Shown piece by piece: positions 1-7,256 of a DNA stretch of 11,544 nt. The first letter of the stretch is position 1. Every line of letters begins with the position of its first letter. The notes beneath the pieces are model-generated. The model ran no database searches, had not been told where the DNA came from, and saw only the letters and a program-made list of their open reading frames with translations. Origin of the DNA: JAADHY01 sp964428935 (GTDB lineage Bacteria; Planctomycetota; Planctomycetia; Planctomycetales; Planctomycetaceae). The position numbers were made by a program, and so were the translations under genes. The stretch covers positions 1 to 11,544 of the forward strand of contig CAYSAG010000162.1 of the NCBI GenBank assembly GCA_964428935.1. The letters run 5' to 3'.

Positions 1-122
1 GCGTCCCGCAAGACTTCTTCTTCGCACTGGTACAGCTCCCCGAGGTAGTGGAAGCCCGGTGCCGTTCCGACACCGGGTGGCTTCCCACACAACGCAGGAC
101 ACGCCTCAGCCTGTGTCGTCAC
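1..122 (-). CDS. speD: S-adenosylmethionine decarboxylase proenzyme, N-terminal fragment (partial, runs off the left edge)
   Basis: Reading the minus strand toward the window edge gives GFHYLGELYQCEEEVLRD. This fits the N-terminal pattern of bacterial SpeD, G-x-H-x3-E-L-x2-C-x4-L-x-D, as in GRHVISELWGC of Bacillus. Family knowledge: SpeD is made as a proenzyme, self-cleaves to form a pyruvoyl group, and decarboxylates S-adenosylmethionine to supply aminopropyl groups for spermidine in the cytoplasm. The self-cleavage site lies outside the window, so activity cannot be judged. The frame is closed by TGA at 131-129 and has no ATG. Possible starts are GTG at 122-120, used here, and TTG at 92-90, which leaves an N-terminus closer to the usual family length and has a GAGG about 11 bases upstream. 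The gene is divergent from the giant gene on the right. The call rests on about 20 residues. Confidence 0.55.
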   Translation of the reverse strand, partial: MTTQAEACPALCGKPPGVGTAPGFHYLGELYQCEEEVLRD

Positions 123-128
123 AGCACT

Positions 129-251
129 TCAGTCGGCGTCGACTTGTCTTGAACCCACGCAGGTCGGCTCGCTCAACTCCTCGCGCCGAGAACTCGCTTC
201 GGACGACCGGCGTGGTTCGCGAGCTTGTGACACTCGACCACAACACCGCAT
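129..251 (-). CDS. possible 40-codon leader ORF upstream of speD
   Basis: A minus-strand ORF runs from ATG at 251-249 to TGA at 131-129. AGGAGG lies at 260-255, only three bases before the ATG, which is closer than ideal. The stop is six bases before the GTG proposed as the speD start and is in the same frame, a layout that would allow termination-reinitiation. The predicted peptide is Arg/Ser/Glu-rich (MRCCGRVSQARE...) and resembles no family I recognise. In eukaryotes AdoMet decarboxylase is controlled by an upstream ORF; any parallel here is inference only. It may be a chance ORF in GC-rich DNA. Confidence 0.2.
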   Translation of the reverse strand: MRCCGRVSQAREPRRSSEASSRREELSEPTCVGSRQVDAD

Positions 252-738
252 TGCCCTCCTGCGTTCACATTTTTCCGCCTGCGGCGGGTTGTGCGTCGCG
301 ACGGAAACGACTGGACCAACTCACCACGTCACCAACCTCCCCCTCTGACAACTCGACCCGGCTCTTGCGTTGACCCGAGCGCGGTTCGCCCGTACCTCGA
401 CCCCAGCGCAGTCAAGTTAATGGACGCTTTCGCGCCAGAAGAAGTTCGCGCGTCGTTCGAAATTCTGCAAGAAATTTCTTGCATTCGGCATTTGCCCTCC
501 GCGGTTCGCTTGGGCCAGCAGCCGTTCGGACGGTGGGATGCGGACCGAGCCCAGACCACGCTCGGACTTTCCCGCTTGGCAAGCGACGCTGAACGTCGCC
601 ACGAACGGTGCACGCCCTCGCGTGAGCCGGCTCGCACGGAGGCACGACGGTCGCACACGTTCCACCGCTCCGAGACACAACTCGCTCGTCCCAGGCCGCC
701 TCGGACGGCCGCGCGTCGTACCGGACGGTCGGACGGCG
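252..738. other. divergent intergenic region without a convincing gene
   Basis: This stretch separates the minus-strand speD-like gene from the plus-strand giant gene. Open frames exist on both strands, but none has a family signature, a good start or a plausible amino acid pattern. Three short copies of a GGTTCGC core occur at 213-220, 382-389 and 502-509. The clearest structure is the palindrome at 466-483. Confidence 0.5.
466..483. promoter_or_regulatory. 18-bp perfect palindrome, operator-like
   Basis: TGCAAGAAATTTCTTGCA equals its own reverse complement over all 18 bases. It is A/T-rich at the centre inside GC-rich DNA, as is typical of a binding site for a dimeric helix-turn-helix regulator. 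It lies between two divergent genes, about 307 bases before the giant gene and about 215 bases before the leader ORF, so it could serve either. The central AGAAATTTCT also resembles paired GAA/TTC half-sites. No regulator gene is visible in the window. Confidence 0.35.
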
Positions 739-747
739 TGGTACAAT
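739..747 (+). promoter_or_regulatory. candidate extended -10 promoter of the giant gene
   Basis: TGGTACAAT matches the extended -10 form TGnTAnAAT, with TACAAT one base off TATAAT. No good -35 is seen at the usual distance, which is acceptable for extended -10 promoters. Transcription would start near 754, giving a leader of about 36 bases before ATG 790. Confidence 0.35.
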
Positions 748-789
748 GAGCGTGCGGGCCAAAAGGCGCGGAAGAACGAGGTGTGACCA

Positions 790-3700
790 ATGGCGCAGGC
801 CGAACTGACTCGGGGAGCGGTCGAGCTGCTCCGGCAACGGCTGGAGGAGCTGGAGTGGCGGCTGCGGACGCTGACGTTGCTGCGAGGCGCCGGTTGGGTG
901 GCCGGCGTCTTTGTCGTCTGCGTCGGCGTGTCGTTGACGCTGGACTTCTTGTTTGCGCTCCCCTCGGCCGTGCGCACAGCACTGCTGGCCGCAACAGTCG
1001 TGGGACTGTTGTCCGTCGCCTGGAGAAAGCTGTTTCGTCCGCTGGGGCAAGCGGTTCGTCCCGAGGAACTGGCCGCCGTGGCCGAACGGGCCTTTCCGCA
1101 GTTCAACGAGCGGCTGGTGTCGAGCGTCGAGCTGGGCGACGAGGACGTGCCCGAGCAGTGGAAAGGCTCGGCTCTCATGCGCGAGCTGCTATTGCGTCAA
1201 ACGCTCAAGCAGACGGCCCGCGTCGACCTGACTCGTTCCTTGCCGGCCGGCCCGTACCTGCGCAGTTTCTTGGTCGGTACGTTGAGCCTCGTGCTGCTGC
1301 TCGTTCCGGCCTTGCTGGTGCCCGACGGCTACGCCCTGCTGTGGAAGCGGTTGTTCATGCCGTGGCAAAGCACCGCCTCGGCCGGCTTTTGGACGTTCGA
1401 CGTCGAGCCCGGTAACTGCGTTGTCGTCCGCGGAGACGACGTCACCATTGCCGTGACCATTCGTCGCCGCACGCGACTGGGTCAGCTGCCCGAGGTGGCG
1501 TGGCTGGAGACGGTGTCTGAGTCGGGAGCTCGCGACCGCCGGCGACTGGTGCTCGCACCGGAAGGACCAATCGACACGCCGCGCGGCTCCACCGCTGGTC
1601 GGGGCCGCGGCACGGGCGCGTCGAGCCGCTCGGAACGAACCAGCGGCTCCCGCTCGTCCGGCAGTTCGTCGGCCGGGCACTCCGGCTCTCGCTTACGCAG
1701 CCGCTCCGTTCCACACCGGCCTTCCGGTTCCTCGGTTGCGGGCCGGCCCGTTCCGGCCCCCGAGCAGTCCGTGCGCTTCCAGACCACGGTGGCCCGACCG
1801 GCCGAGTCGTTCGAGTACACGGTTTGGGCGGGACGAGAACACTCCGAGACCTACCGCGTGCAGGTTGTCGAGCGACCTGAAGTCACCGCGGCTACGTTGG
1901 ACGTTCAGCCTCCCGCCTACACCGGACTGCCCGCCCAATTCGTCGACGGCGTTTTGGGCGACATTCCCGTGTTCGAGCACAGTGAGTTGACCTTCCGCGT
2001 CTGGTTCAACAAGCCGGTGCGAGAGGCGTTCATCGAGTGGCAGCGTCCGAAGCCCGAGGCTTCGGGCCAGCGGGCGGACGGTGAGGCGGACGCCAACGCC
2101 GCCCCAACCGACACGCGCTCGAACGAACTCCCCACGCAACCGGTCGACGCCGAGCAAGCCCAGGCCGTCCGGCCCGGCTCCGACGAACCCGCCTCGGCCA
2201 CGCCCGAGGCCGACCAGGCCGCCGGCGACCAAACCCCGCCAGGCTCGCGGCGGGAGAAAGGCTCGCCTCCGGAGCAGTCCGACCAGCCGTCCGAACCGGC
2301 CTTCTCGGTTGTTCGCCAGCCAATGGAGGTGGCTCCGGACGGACGCTCGGCCGTGCTCCGCTGTCGAGCCGACCTGGGCGGCCCGTTCGCGTTCGTCGTC
2401 AAGGACGTCTACGGCTTCGAAAACCAGAACGAACCCTACCGGTGCCTTCGGGTGGTCCGCGACCAGCCTCCGCAACTGGCTTTGCCGGACCAGCCCGAGC
2501 GACGCGAGGTCACCGCCAGCCAGAAGCTGCCCATTCCCGTCGTGGCCACCGACGACATTGCCGTCGGAGAATTGGAGCTGCACGTCCAGCGGGCGGACGA
2601 ACCGCCCCGCGTGACGTCGGTGCCGGCAGACCGGTTGGGGCAGGAGCGGGTCGAGTACACGTTCACGCTCGACCTGGCCGCCCTGGACCTCAAGGTGGGC
2701 GACGTCGTCACTTACCGAGTGCGGGCCGCCGACACCCGAGCGGTTCCCGGGCCGCAGGAGACGTGGTCCACCGCGCACACGCTGGTCGTCGCGCCGGAAG
2801 CTCCGCCGCCGGGGTTCGAACGACTGACGGCCGAGCAGCGTCGGTTGAAGGAGGAACTGGAGTCGATTTTGGCCGAACTGGCCGAGCAGCGGCAGTCGGT
2901 CGAACAGACGGCTCGTCAAGCCGCCACCGCTCAACGCTCGCCCGACCGGTTCGACAACGACCAAATTCCCCAGCAGGCCGACCGAAACCGGCAGTTGCAG
3001 CGACTGGTCGAACAGCTGGCCGACCGTTTCCAACAGCACCCACTCTACGCGAACCTGGCCACCGCCACGCGAGAGGCCGCTCAGCCGCTGGCCGAGGCGG
3101 AACGGCAACTGAAGCAGGCTTTCCAAGCACCGCTGCGACAGAAGCGTCGCCCGCTGACCTCGGCCGCCGGTCAGCTTCGACGCGCCGAACAGCAACTGCA
3201 GGACGTCGCCCGTCGGTTCGACGAACTGGCCGAGCTCGAACGCGACCTGTTCGAATTGAACCAGTTGGCAGACCAGACCCGGCAGCTCGCCAGCGACGTC
3301 TTGCAGCTCCAGCAGAAACAGGCCGAAATGCTGGCCGACGGACAAACGCCCGAGCAGGTGCGAACCGACACGGCCGACGCGGCTCGCGACCTTCTGCAAC
3401 GACAACAAGACCTGACGCAAGAGCTGACTCAGCTGCTCGACCGTCGCCCCGAACTGCTCGACGCCGCTCGCCAAGACATGCTTCAGCAGCTTTCGGAGCT
3501 GTCTCGGCGAGCGTTGGAATTGGCCGAGCCGCAGGAGCTGCTGAGCAAGGCCTTGACCGAACAGGCCCAGCAGCAGGCCGAGCAAGCGCAGCCCCTGGTC
3601 CAGCAGCAGGCGAAGGCGTGGCAGCAAGCCCGAGACTTGGCCGCCGACGTCGAAGCTCAACGCGGAACCGCTCCCGTTCCGGCCGTCGACCCGCAGACGC

Positions 3701-6700
3701 TTCGAGAAGCCTTGGAAGCCTTGAGACGCGGCGACCTCCCGCAAGCGGCCGAAGCCAGCCGGTCGGCGGCGGAAGCACTGCGCGAAGTGGCCGACGAATT
3801 GCGAAAGGCCGCCGACCTGCCCGACAACCCGAAAGCGGCCGTCGAAGAACTGGCTCGACGTCAGCGAGCCCTGGCCGACCAGCTGCGTCGCGCCACGCCG
3901 GCGGCCGACACCTCACAAAGCTCCGACGCCAACCGGACCAGCGCCGACGCGAACCCGCCAAGCAGCAACGCGGAGCGGCCAAAGGCCAACACGGACCAGC
4001 CGAACGCCAAGGACGACCGGCCAAACCCAGACGCCGGCCCGCTCGGCGCCGACGTTGGCCAGCCCAACGCCGACCGGCGGCAGCTCGACGAGCGGCAGCT
4101 TCGTCGCCAGGCCGCTCGCCAAGTCGGTCTGCAAATGGCTCTGGCCAACCTGCCGTTGCCGCCGCAGGTTCGCCGCGACCAGGCCCAAGCGGTCCGGCAG
4201 GCCGCCGACACCGTGCAGGCACTCGTGCGGCGTCAGCCCGAGCAGGCGGCCAGACAGGCCAGCGAAGCGGCTCAAACGCTCGAACAGCTCGCTCGCCAAC
4301 TGTCCGAGCAGTCTCCCACGCCACGGCCAGCCCGCTCGGAGCGGCCGGACACGGGGGCCGACTCGGGCCAGTCGAGCACAGACGCGGGAAGTTCGAACCC
4401 GGAGGCGACTGAGCGCGCCGGTGCGAAGCCAGCGGAAAGCCAACAGCCGACGGCAAGGAACGACCAGCGGGAAACGAGCGAGCGACCGGAAGCCGGCCGG
4501 CCGCAGACCGAAAGCGGGCAGGCGGCAAACAGAGAAACGACAGGCACCACGCAGACAGACACCACGCAAAAGGCGGGGGCTGCACAACAAGGGGCGACGG
4601 GGCAAGCAGAAGGGACCACGCGAGAAACAGAGGCTCGACAGCAAGCCGAAGCCGCGGCGGAGGCGCGGGCAGCCCGGTCCAGAGAGGACGCGGCGAGCGG
4701 GCAGGCTGGGCAGCAAACACGGGGGCAAGCCTCGCCGGCCGAGCAGGCGGACCGAGCCGAAGCGGACCGCCGGCAGTGGGACCAAACACGGCAGCGGCGT
4801 CGCGAAGCGGAGCACGCGGCCGAACGGACTTTGCGAGACGCTGCGTCGTCCGCCAGCCGGCTGGCCCAGCAGCAGTCTCGGCTCCGACGGGACACCCTTC
4901 GAGCCGCTCGTCGGAACGCCCCGTCGCGGGCCGCTCAGGGCCTTCGTGAGCAGCAGGGGCGGTTGGCGGACGCACTGGAACGACTGCCGGTGCAGGCCGC
5001 TCCACTCGCTCGGGCCGACGCCGTCCGTCACGCTCGCGAAGCCGAACAGGCTTTGCAACAGGGACGTTTGGACGAAGCGGCCGCCCACCAACAGCAAGTC
5101 GTGGAGAGCTTGCGGGAAGTGGAGCGGCAGGCGCGGGAAGCGGCCGAGGCTCACCGCCGAGCCGCTCGGGCAGCCGAACGAGCTCGCGACGCGAACGACC
5201 TCCAGCGCGAACAGGCCGCAAGAGCCGCCGCGCGAGCTGAACTGGCCGAACGAGCGGAACAGCTGGCTCAACTGCAAGAGCAACTGGCTCGGCAGGCCGC
5301 CGAGCAGGCTCAACGACTGACCGGACGGACGGAAGAGCGGCCGTCGTCCGAACGGAGCGGTACGCCTTCGTCGCCGAGCCGGGAGGAAGCGGCAGCTTCC
5401 GAACGAGCGACGGAGCAACCGCCGACGACCGCTCAGGCCGGGACACCGCAAGCAGCGCCGCAGCAGGCGGAGTCGAGTCAGTCCGAGAGGCCGACCGAGC
5501 CGGCCAGCCAACCGCCGGAAGAAGCAGCGCCCGGCCGACAGCAGCCGTCACGCGACGCGTCGGCGGAAACAGCGACGGCCCAGCCGGCTGCGACAGAACC
5601 GGCTACGGCCGAGTCGCGCGGAACCGAAGAGCCGGCAGCCGAGCGGGCGTCGGCGGAGTCCGGCGCGGGCGAGCCGGCGTCTGGTGAACAACAGGCCGAG
5701 GCAGCGTCTGCGGAAGCCGCTCAGCAGGTGTCTGCGTCGACGGACCAGACCGCTCGCGTCGCCGAGCTGCTGACGCGGCAAGCGGAGCTCAACCGACAAG
5801 CCGCTCGCTTCGCGCTGGACGCGGCGGCCCGCACTGGCCAGCAGTCGGAAGCCACTCAGCACGCTCTGCAGGCCGTCCAGCACGGAACGGAAACTTCGCG
5901 GCAAGCTCAAGCCGGCCGTTTCCGCCAGGCCGCCCAAGCCGCCCGGCAGGCCGCCGACGCCTTGCGTCAGGCGACAACGACGCTGCCGCCAACGTCCGAC
6001 ACGGCAACGCTGCGACAACGCGGGCTGCAGTTGGAGCAACAACAGCGGGAGGTGGCTCAAACGCTGTCCCAACTGGCCGACTCAACGGCCACCGCCCGAC
6101 AGACCCAGCACGAGCTCCAGCAACAACTGGCCGAAGCCGCCGAAGGGCTGTCGGAGGAGCTGGCCGAAACGGCCCAAACCCTGGCGGCTCAGCCGCTGTC
6201 CATGCAACAAGAAGCCGAACGGGCTCAGCGAGCCGAACAGGCGGTTCGACGAGGCGAGCAGTCCATGACCCAGGCGGCCCGCGCACTGGAGCAAGGCAAC
6301 GTCGGACAGGCAGCCGAGGCGGCTCAGCAAGCCGTCCAAGCTCTGCGCGAGGCGGCTCAGCTGGCCGGCCAACCGCAGGCGACAGGAGCCGCCACTCCGC
6401 TGCCGCCGCGTGTGGGCTCGGAAGTCGCTCAAGCGGCTCAGCAATTGCAACAAGCCGGACAGCAGCTCGCTCGAGCCAGCGGCCAGCCGGCAACTCAACA
6501 GGCGGCAGCGACGACTGACCAGGCTCGCGACGGCCAGCGTTCGACCACCGGTGAGCCGGGCGAAGCCGAGTCGCGGTCGGCGGCGTCGAGCCAGGCGGCT
6601 GAAGCGGGCGACGCGTCCGCTCACCCCGGCGACGCGTCCCAGCAAGCCAACGCCGGGCAGTCCGGCCGGCCCGGTCCCACCAAACAGTCGGCGTCTGCGT

Positions 6701-7086
6701 CGCTCGAACAGTCGCTGGCTCGAGCGGCCGAGGCGCTGAACCGGGCCGCTCAGTCACTACGCGGAGCGGCTCAGCGGTTGCAGCCCAGTCGAAACAGACG
6801 ACGGAACGGCTCTCCGACGCAAGCCCCTCCGACCAGCAACGCGGCTGCGGGCACCCCGTCTTCCACCGGCGACGGCTCGGGCGCACGAGTCGGCGTGGAC
6901 CTGAGCCAGCTTCAGGTCCAACTGAAGCAATTGACCAACCGCAATTGGGGTGAGCTGCCCGGTTACCTGCAAACGGAAATTCTGCAGGCGGCACAGAAAC
7001 GTCCCAACGGCGACTACGCAAAACTGATTAAGCTGTACTTCCAGGAGATTTCCCAGTCCCACGCGCAGACCGGTGGCTCGCCGTAG
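790..7086 (+). CDS. giant DUF4175-like membrane-anchored coiled-coil protein (2098 aa)
   Basis: The function is unknown. The N-terminus and organisation resemble the DUF4175 family. ATG 790 is preceded by GAGGTG at 778-783. Seen in order: an amphipathic helix (residues 1-33); likely membrane segments at about 36-55, 60-78 and 158-178; a beta-rich exported region (200-670) interrupted by a Ser/Arg/Gly-rich insert (about 260-322) and an acidic Pro/Gln-rich insert (about 420-505); long Ala/Gln/Glu/Arg coiled coils (about 680-2030) separated by hydrophilic linkers near 1045-1085, 1205-1330, 1570-1690 and 1890-1990; and a C-terminal module with WGELP at 2053-2057 and YF at 2083-2084. A 26-residue helical module with a G-x4-A-A core recurs at 978, 1422, 1706 and 1833. 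From memory, relatives are roughly half this length. In planctomycetes such genes often sit with MoxR/BatA-like genes, which are absent here. I see no enzymatic motif; an envelope scaffold is an inference. Confidence 0.8.
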   Translation: MAQAELTRGAVELLRQRLEELEWRLRTLTLLRGAGWVAGVFVVCVGVSLTLDFLFALPSAVRTALLAATVVGLLSVAWRKLFRPLGQAVRPEELAAVAERAFPQFNERLVSSVELGDEDVPEQWKGSALMRELLLRQTLKQTARVDLTRSLPAGPYLRSFLVGTLSLVLLLVPALLVPDGYALLWKRLFMPWQSTASAGFWTFDVEPGNCVVVRGDDVTIAVTIRRRTRLGQLPEVAWLETVSESGARDRRRLVLAPEGPIDTPRGSTAGRGRGTGASSRSERTSGSRSSGSSSAGHSGSRLRSRSVPHRPSGSSVAGRPVPAPEQSVRFQTTVARPAESFEYTVWAGREHSETYRVQVVERPEVTAATLDVQPPAYTGLPAQFVDGVLGDIPVFEHSELTFRVWFNKPVREAFIEWQRPKPEASGQRADGEADANAAPTDTRSNELPTQPVDAEQAQAVRPGSDEPASATPEADQAAGDQTPPGSRREKGSPPEQSDQPSEPAFSVVRQPMEVAPDGRSAVLRCRADLGGPFAFVVKDVYGFENQNEPYRCLRVVRDQPPQLALPDQPERREVTASQKLPIPVVATDDIAVGELELHVQRADEPPRVTSVPADRLGQERVEYTFTLDLAALDLKVGDVVTYRVRAADTRAVPGPQETWSTAHTLVVAPEAPPPGFERLTAEQRRLKEELESILAELAEQRQSVEQTARQAATAQRSPDRFDNDQIPQQADRNRQLQRLVEQLADRFQQHPLYANLATATREAAQPLAEAERQLKQAFQAPLRQKRRPLTSAAGQLRRAEQQLQDVARRFDELAELERDLFELNQLADQTRQLASDVLQLQQKQAEMLADGQTPEQVRTDTADAARDLLQRQQDLTQELTQLLDRRPELLDAARQDMLQQLSELSRRALELAEPQELLSKALTEQAQQQAEQAQPLVQQQAKAWQQARDLAADVEAQRGTAPVPAVDPQTLREALEALRRGDLPQAAEASRSAAEALREVADELRKAADLPDNPKAAVEELARRQRALADQLRRATPAADTSQSSDANRTSADANPPSSNAERPKANTDQPNAKDDRPNPDAGPLGADVGQPNADRRQLDERQLRRQAARQVGLQMALANLPLPPQVRRDQAQAVRQAADTVQALVRRQPEQAARQASEAAQTLEQLARQLSEQSPTPRPARSERPDTGADSGQSSTDAGSSNPEATERAGAKPAESQQPTARNDQRETSERPEAGRPQTESGQAANRETTGTTQTDTTQKAGAAQQGATGQAEGTTRETEARQQAEAAAEARAARSREDAASGQAGQQTRGQASPAEQADRAEADRRQWDQTRQRRREAEHAAERTLRDAASSASRLAQQQSRLRRDTLRAARRNAPSRAAQGLREQQGRLADALERLPVQAAPLARADAVRHAREAEQALQQGRLDEAAAHQQQVVESLREVERQAREAAEAHRRAARAAERARDANDLQREQAARAAARAELAERAEQLAQLQEQLARQAAEQAQRLTGRTEERPSSERSGTPSSPSREEAAASERATEQPPTTAQAGTPQAAPQQAESSQSERPTEPASQPPEEAAPGRQQPSRDASAETATAQPAATEPATAESRGTEEPAAERASAESGAGEPASGEQQAEAASAEAAQQVSASTDQTARVAELLTRQAELNRQAARFALDAAARTGQQSEATQHALQAVQHGTETSRQAQAGRFRQAAQAARQAADALRQATTTLPPTSDTATLRQRGLQLEQQQREVAQTLSQLADSTATARQTQHELQQQLAEAAEGLSEELAETAQTLAAQPLSMQQEAERAQRAEQAVRRGEQSMTQAARALEQGNVGQAAEAAQQAVQALREAAQLAGQPQATGAATPLPPRVGSEVAQAAQQLQQAGQQLARASGQPATQQAAATTDQARDGQRSTTGEPGEAESRSAASSQAAEAGDASAHPGDASQQANAGQSGRPGPTKQSASASLEQSLARAAEALNRAAQSLRGAAQRLQPSRNRRRNGSPTQAPPTSNAAAGTPSSTGDGSGARVGVDLSQLQVQLKQLTNRNWGELPGYLQTEILQAAQKRPNGDYAKLIKLYFQEISQSHAQTGGSP
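3923..4042 (+). other. 120-nt thymine-free run encoding an Asn/Asp/Pro-rich linker
   Basis: Between T3922 and T4043 the plus strand has no thymine. It encodes a hydrophilic linker (about residues 1045-1085) with loosely repeated units such as NAERP and NADRR, placed between two coiled-coil stretches. It is imperfectly repetitive rather than an exact tandem repeat. Confidence 0.8.
4423..4580 (+). other. 158-nt thymine-free run encoding a polar linker
   Basis: No T occurs on the plus strand between T4422 and T4581, and after that single T none until 4635. The encoded segment (about residues 1212-1264) contains no hydrophobic or aromatic residues apart from Ala and Pro, and is built from Ala, Glu, Gln, Arg, Thr, Gly, Ser, Pro, Asn, Asp and Lys. 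The transcript would lack uracil for this whole stretch. Confidence 0.85.
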
Positions 7087-7256
7087 CCGGCGGCCGTTCT
7101 CGGCCTGTCGGCGGCAGCTGGTGTCGGAGCAGCAGCCGGCGGCCAGTCCAAAGCCGAAGGACGCGCTTGTGGCGAGCGGGCCTCCAGACGGACGGTCGGC
7201 GCAACAAACGGGGGCGTGCGACGAACGTCGAAGAAGTGGGACTGCCGAAGGAAAAC

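Noticed and set aside
291..749. 152-codon plus-strand ORF in the divergent gap
   Set aside because: It has no family signature and Arg-rich composition typical of noncoding GC-rich frames. The three PSAV(R/K) words are short and unsupported.
1693..3744. 683-codon minus-strand ORF
   Set aside because: Antisense shadow of the same gene; the Leu/Gly/Arg-rich sequence has no recognisable motif.
2442..4412. 656-codon plus-strand ORF in another frame
   Set aside because: Out-of-frame reading of the giant gene, Arg/Gly/Ala-rich without family features.
2708..5551. 947-codon minus-strand ORF opposite the giant gene
   Set aside because: It is the antisense shadow of Ala/Gln/Glu/Arg-rich codons in GC-rich DNA. 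It is a low-complexity Pro/Arg/Ser/Leu product with no domain, and the plus-strand gene has the better start and architecture.
7085..7144. Direct repeat AGCCGGCGGCC at 7085-7095 and 7134-7144
   Set aside because: Eleven GC-only bases recurring in GC-rich DNA is easily chance; no element or target duplication surrounds it.
7167..7256. Upstream in-frame start that would add 30 residues to the toroid protein
   Set aside because: The extension would bury the signal sequence inside the protein and has no good ribosome binding site, while ATG 7257 has AAGGA upstream.
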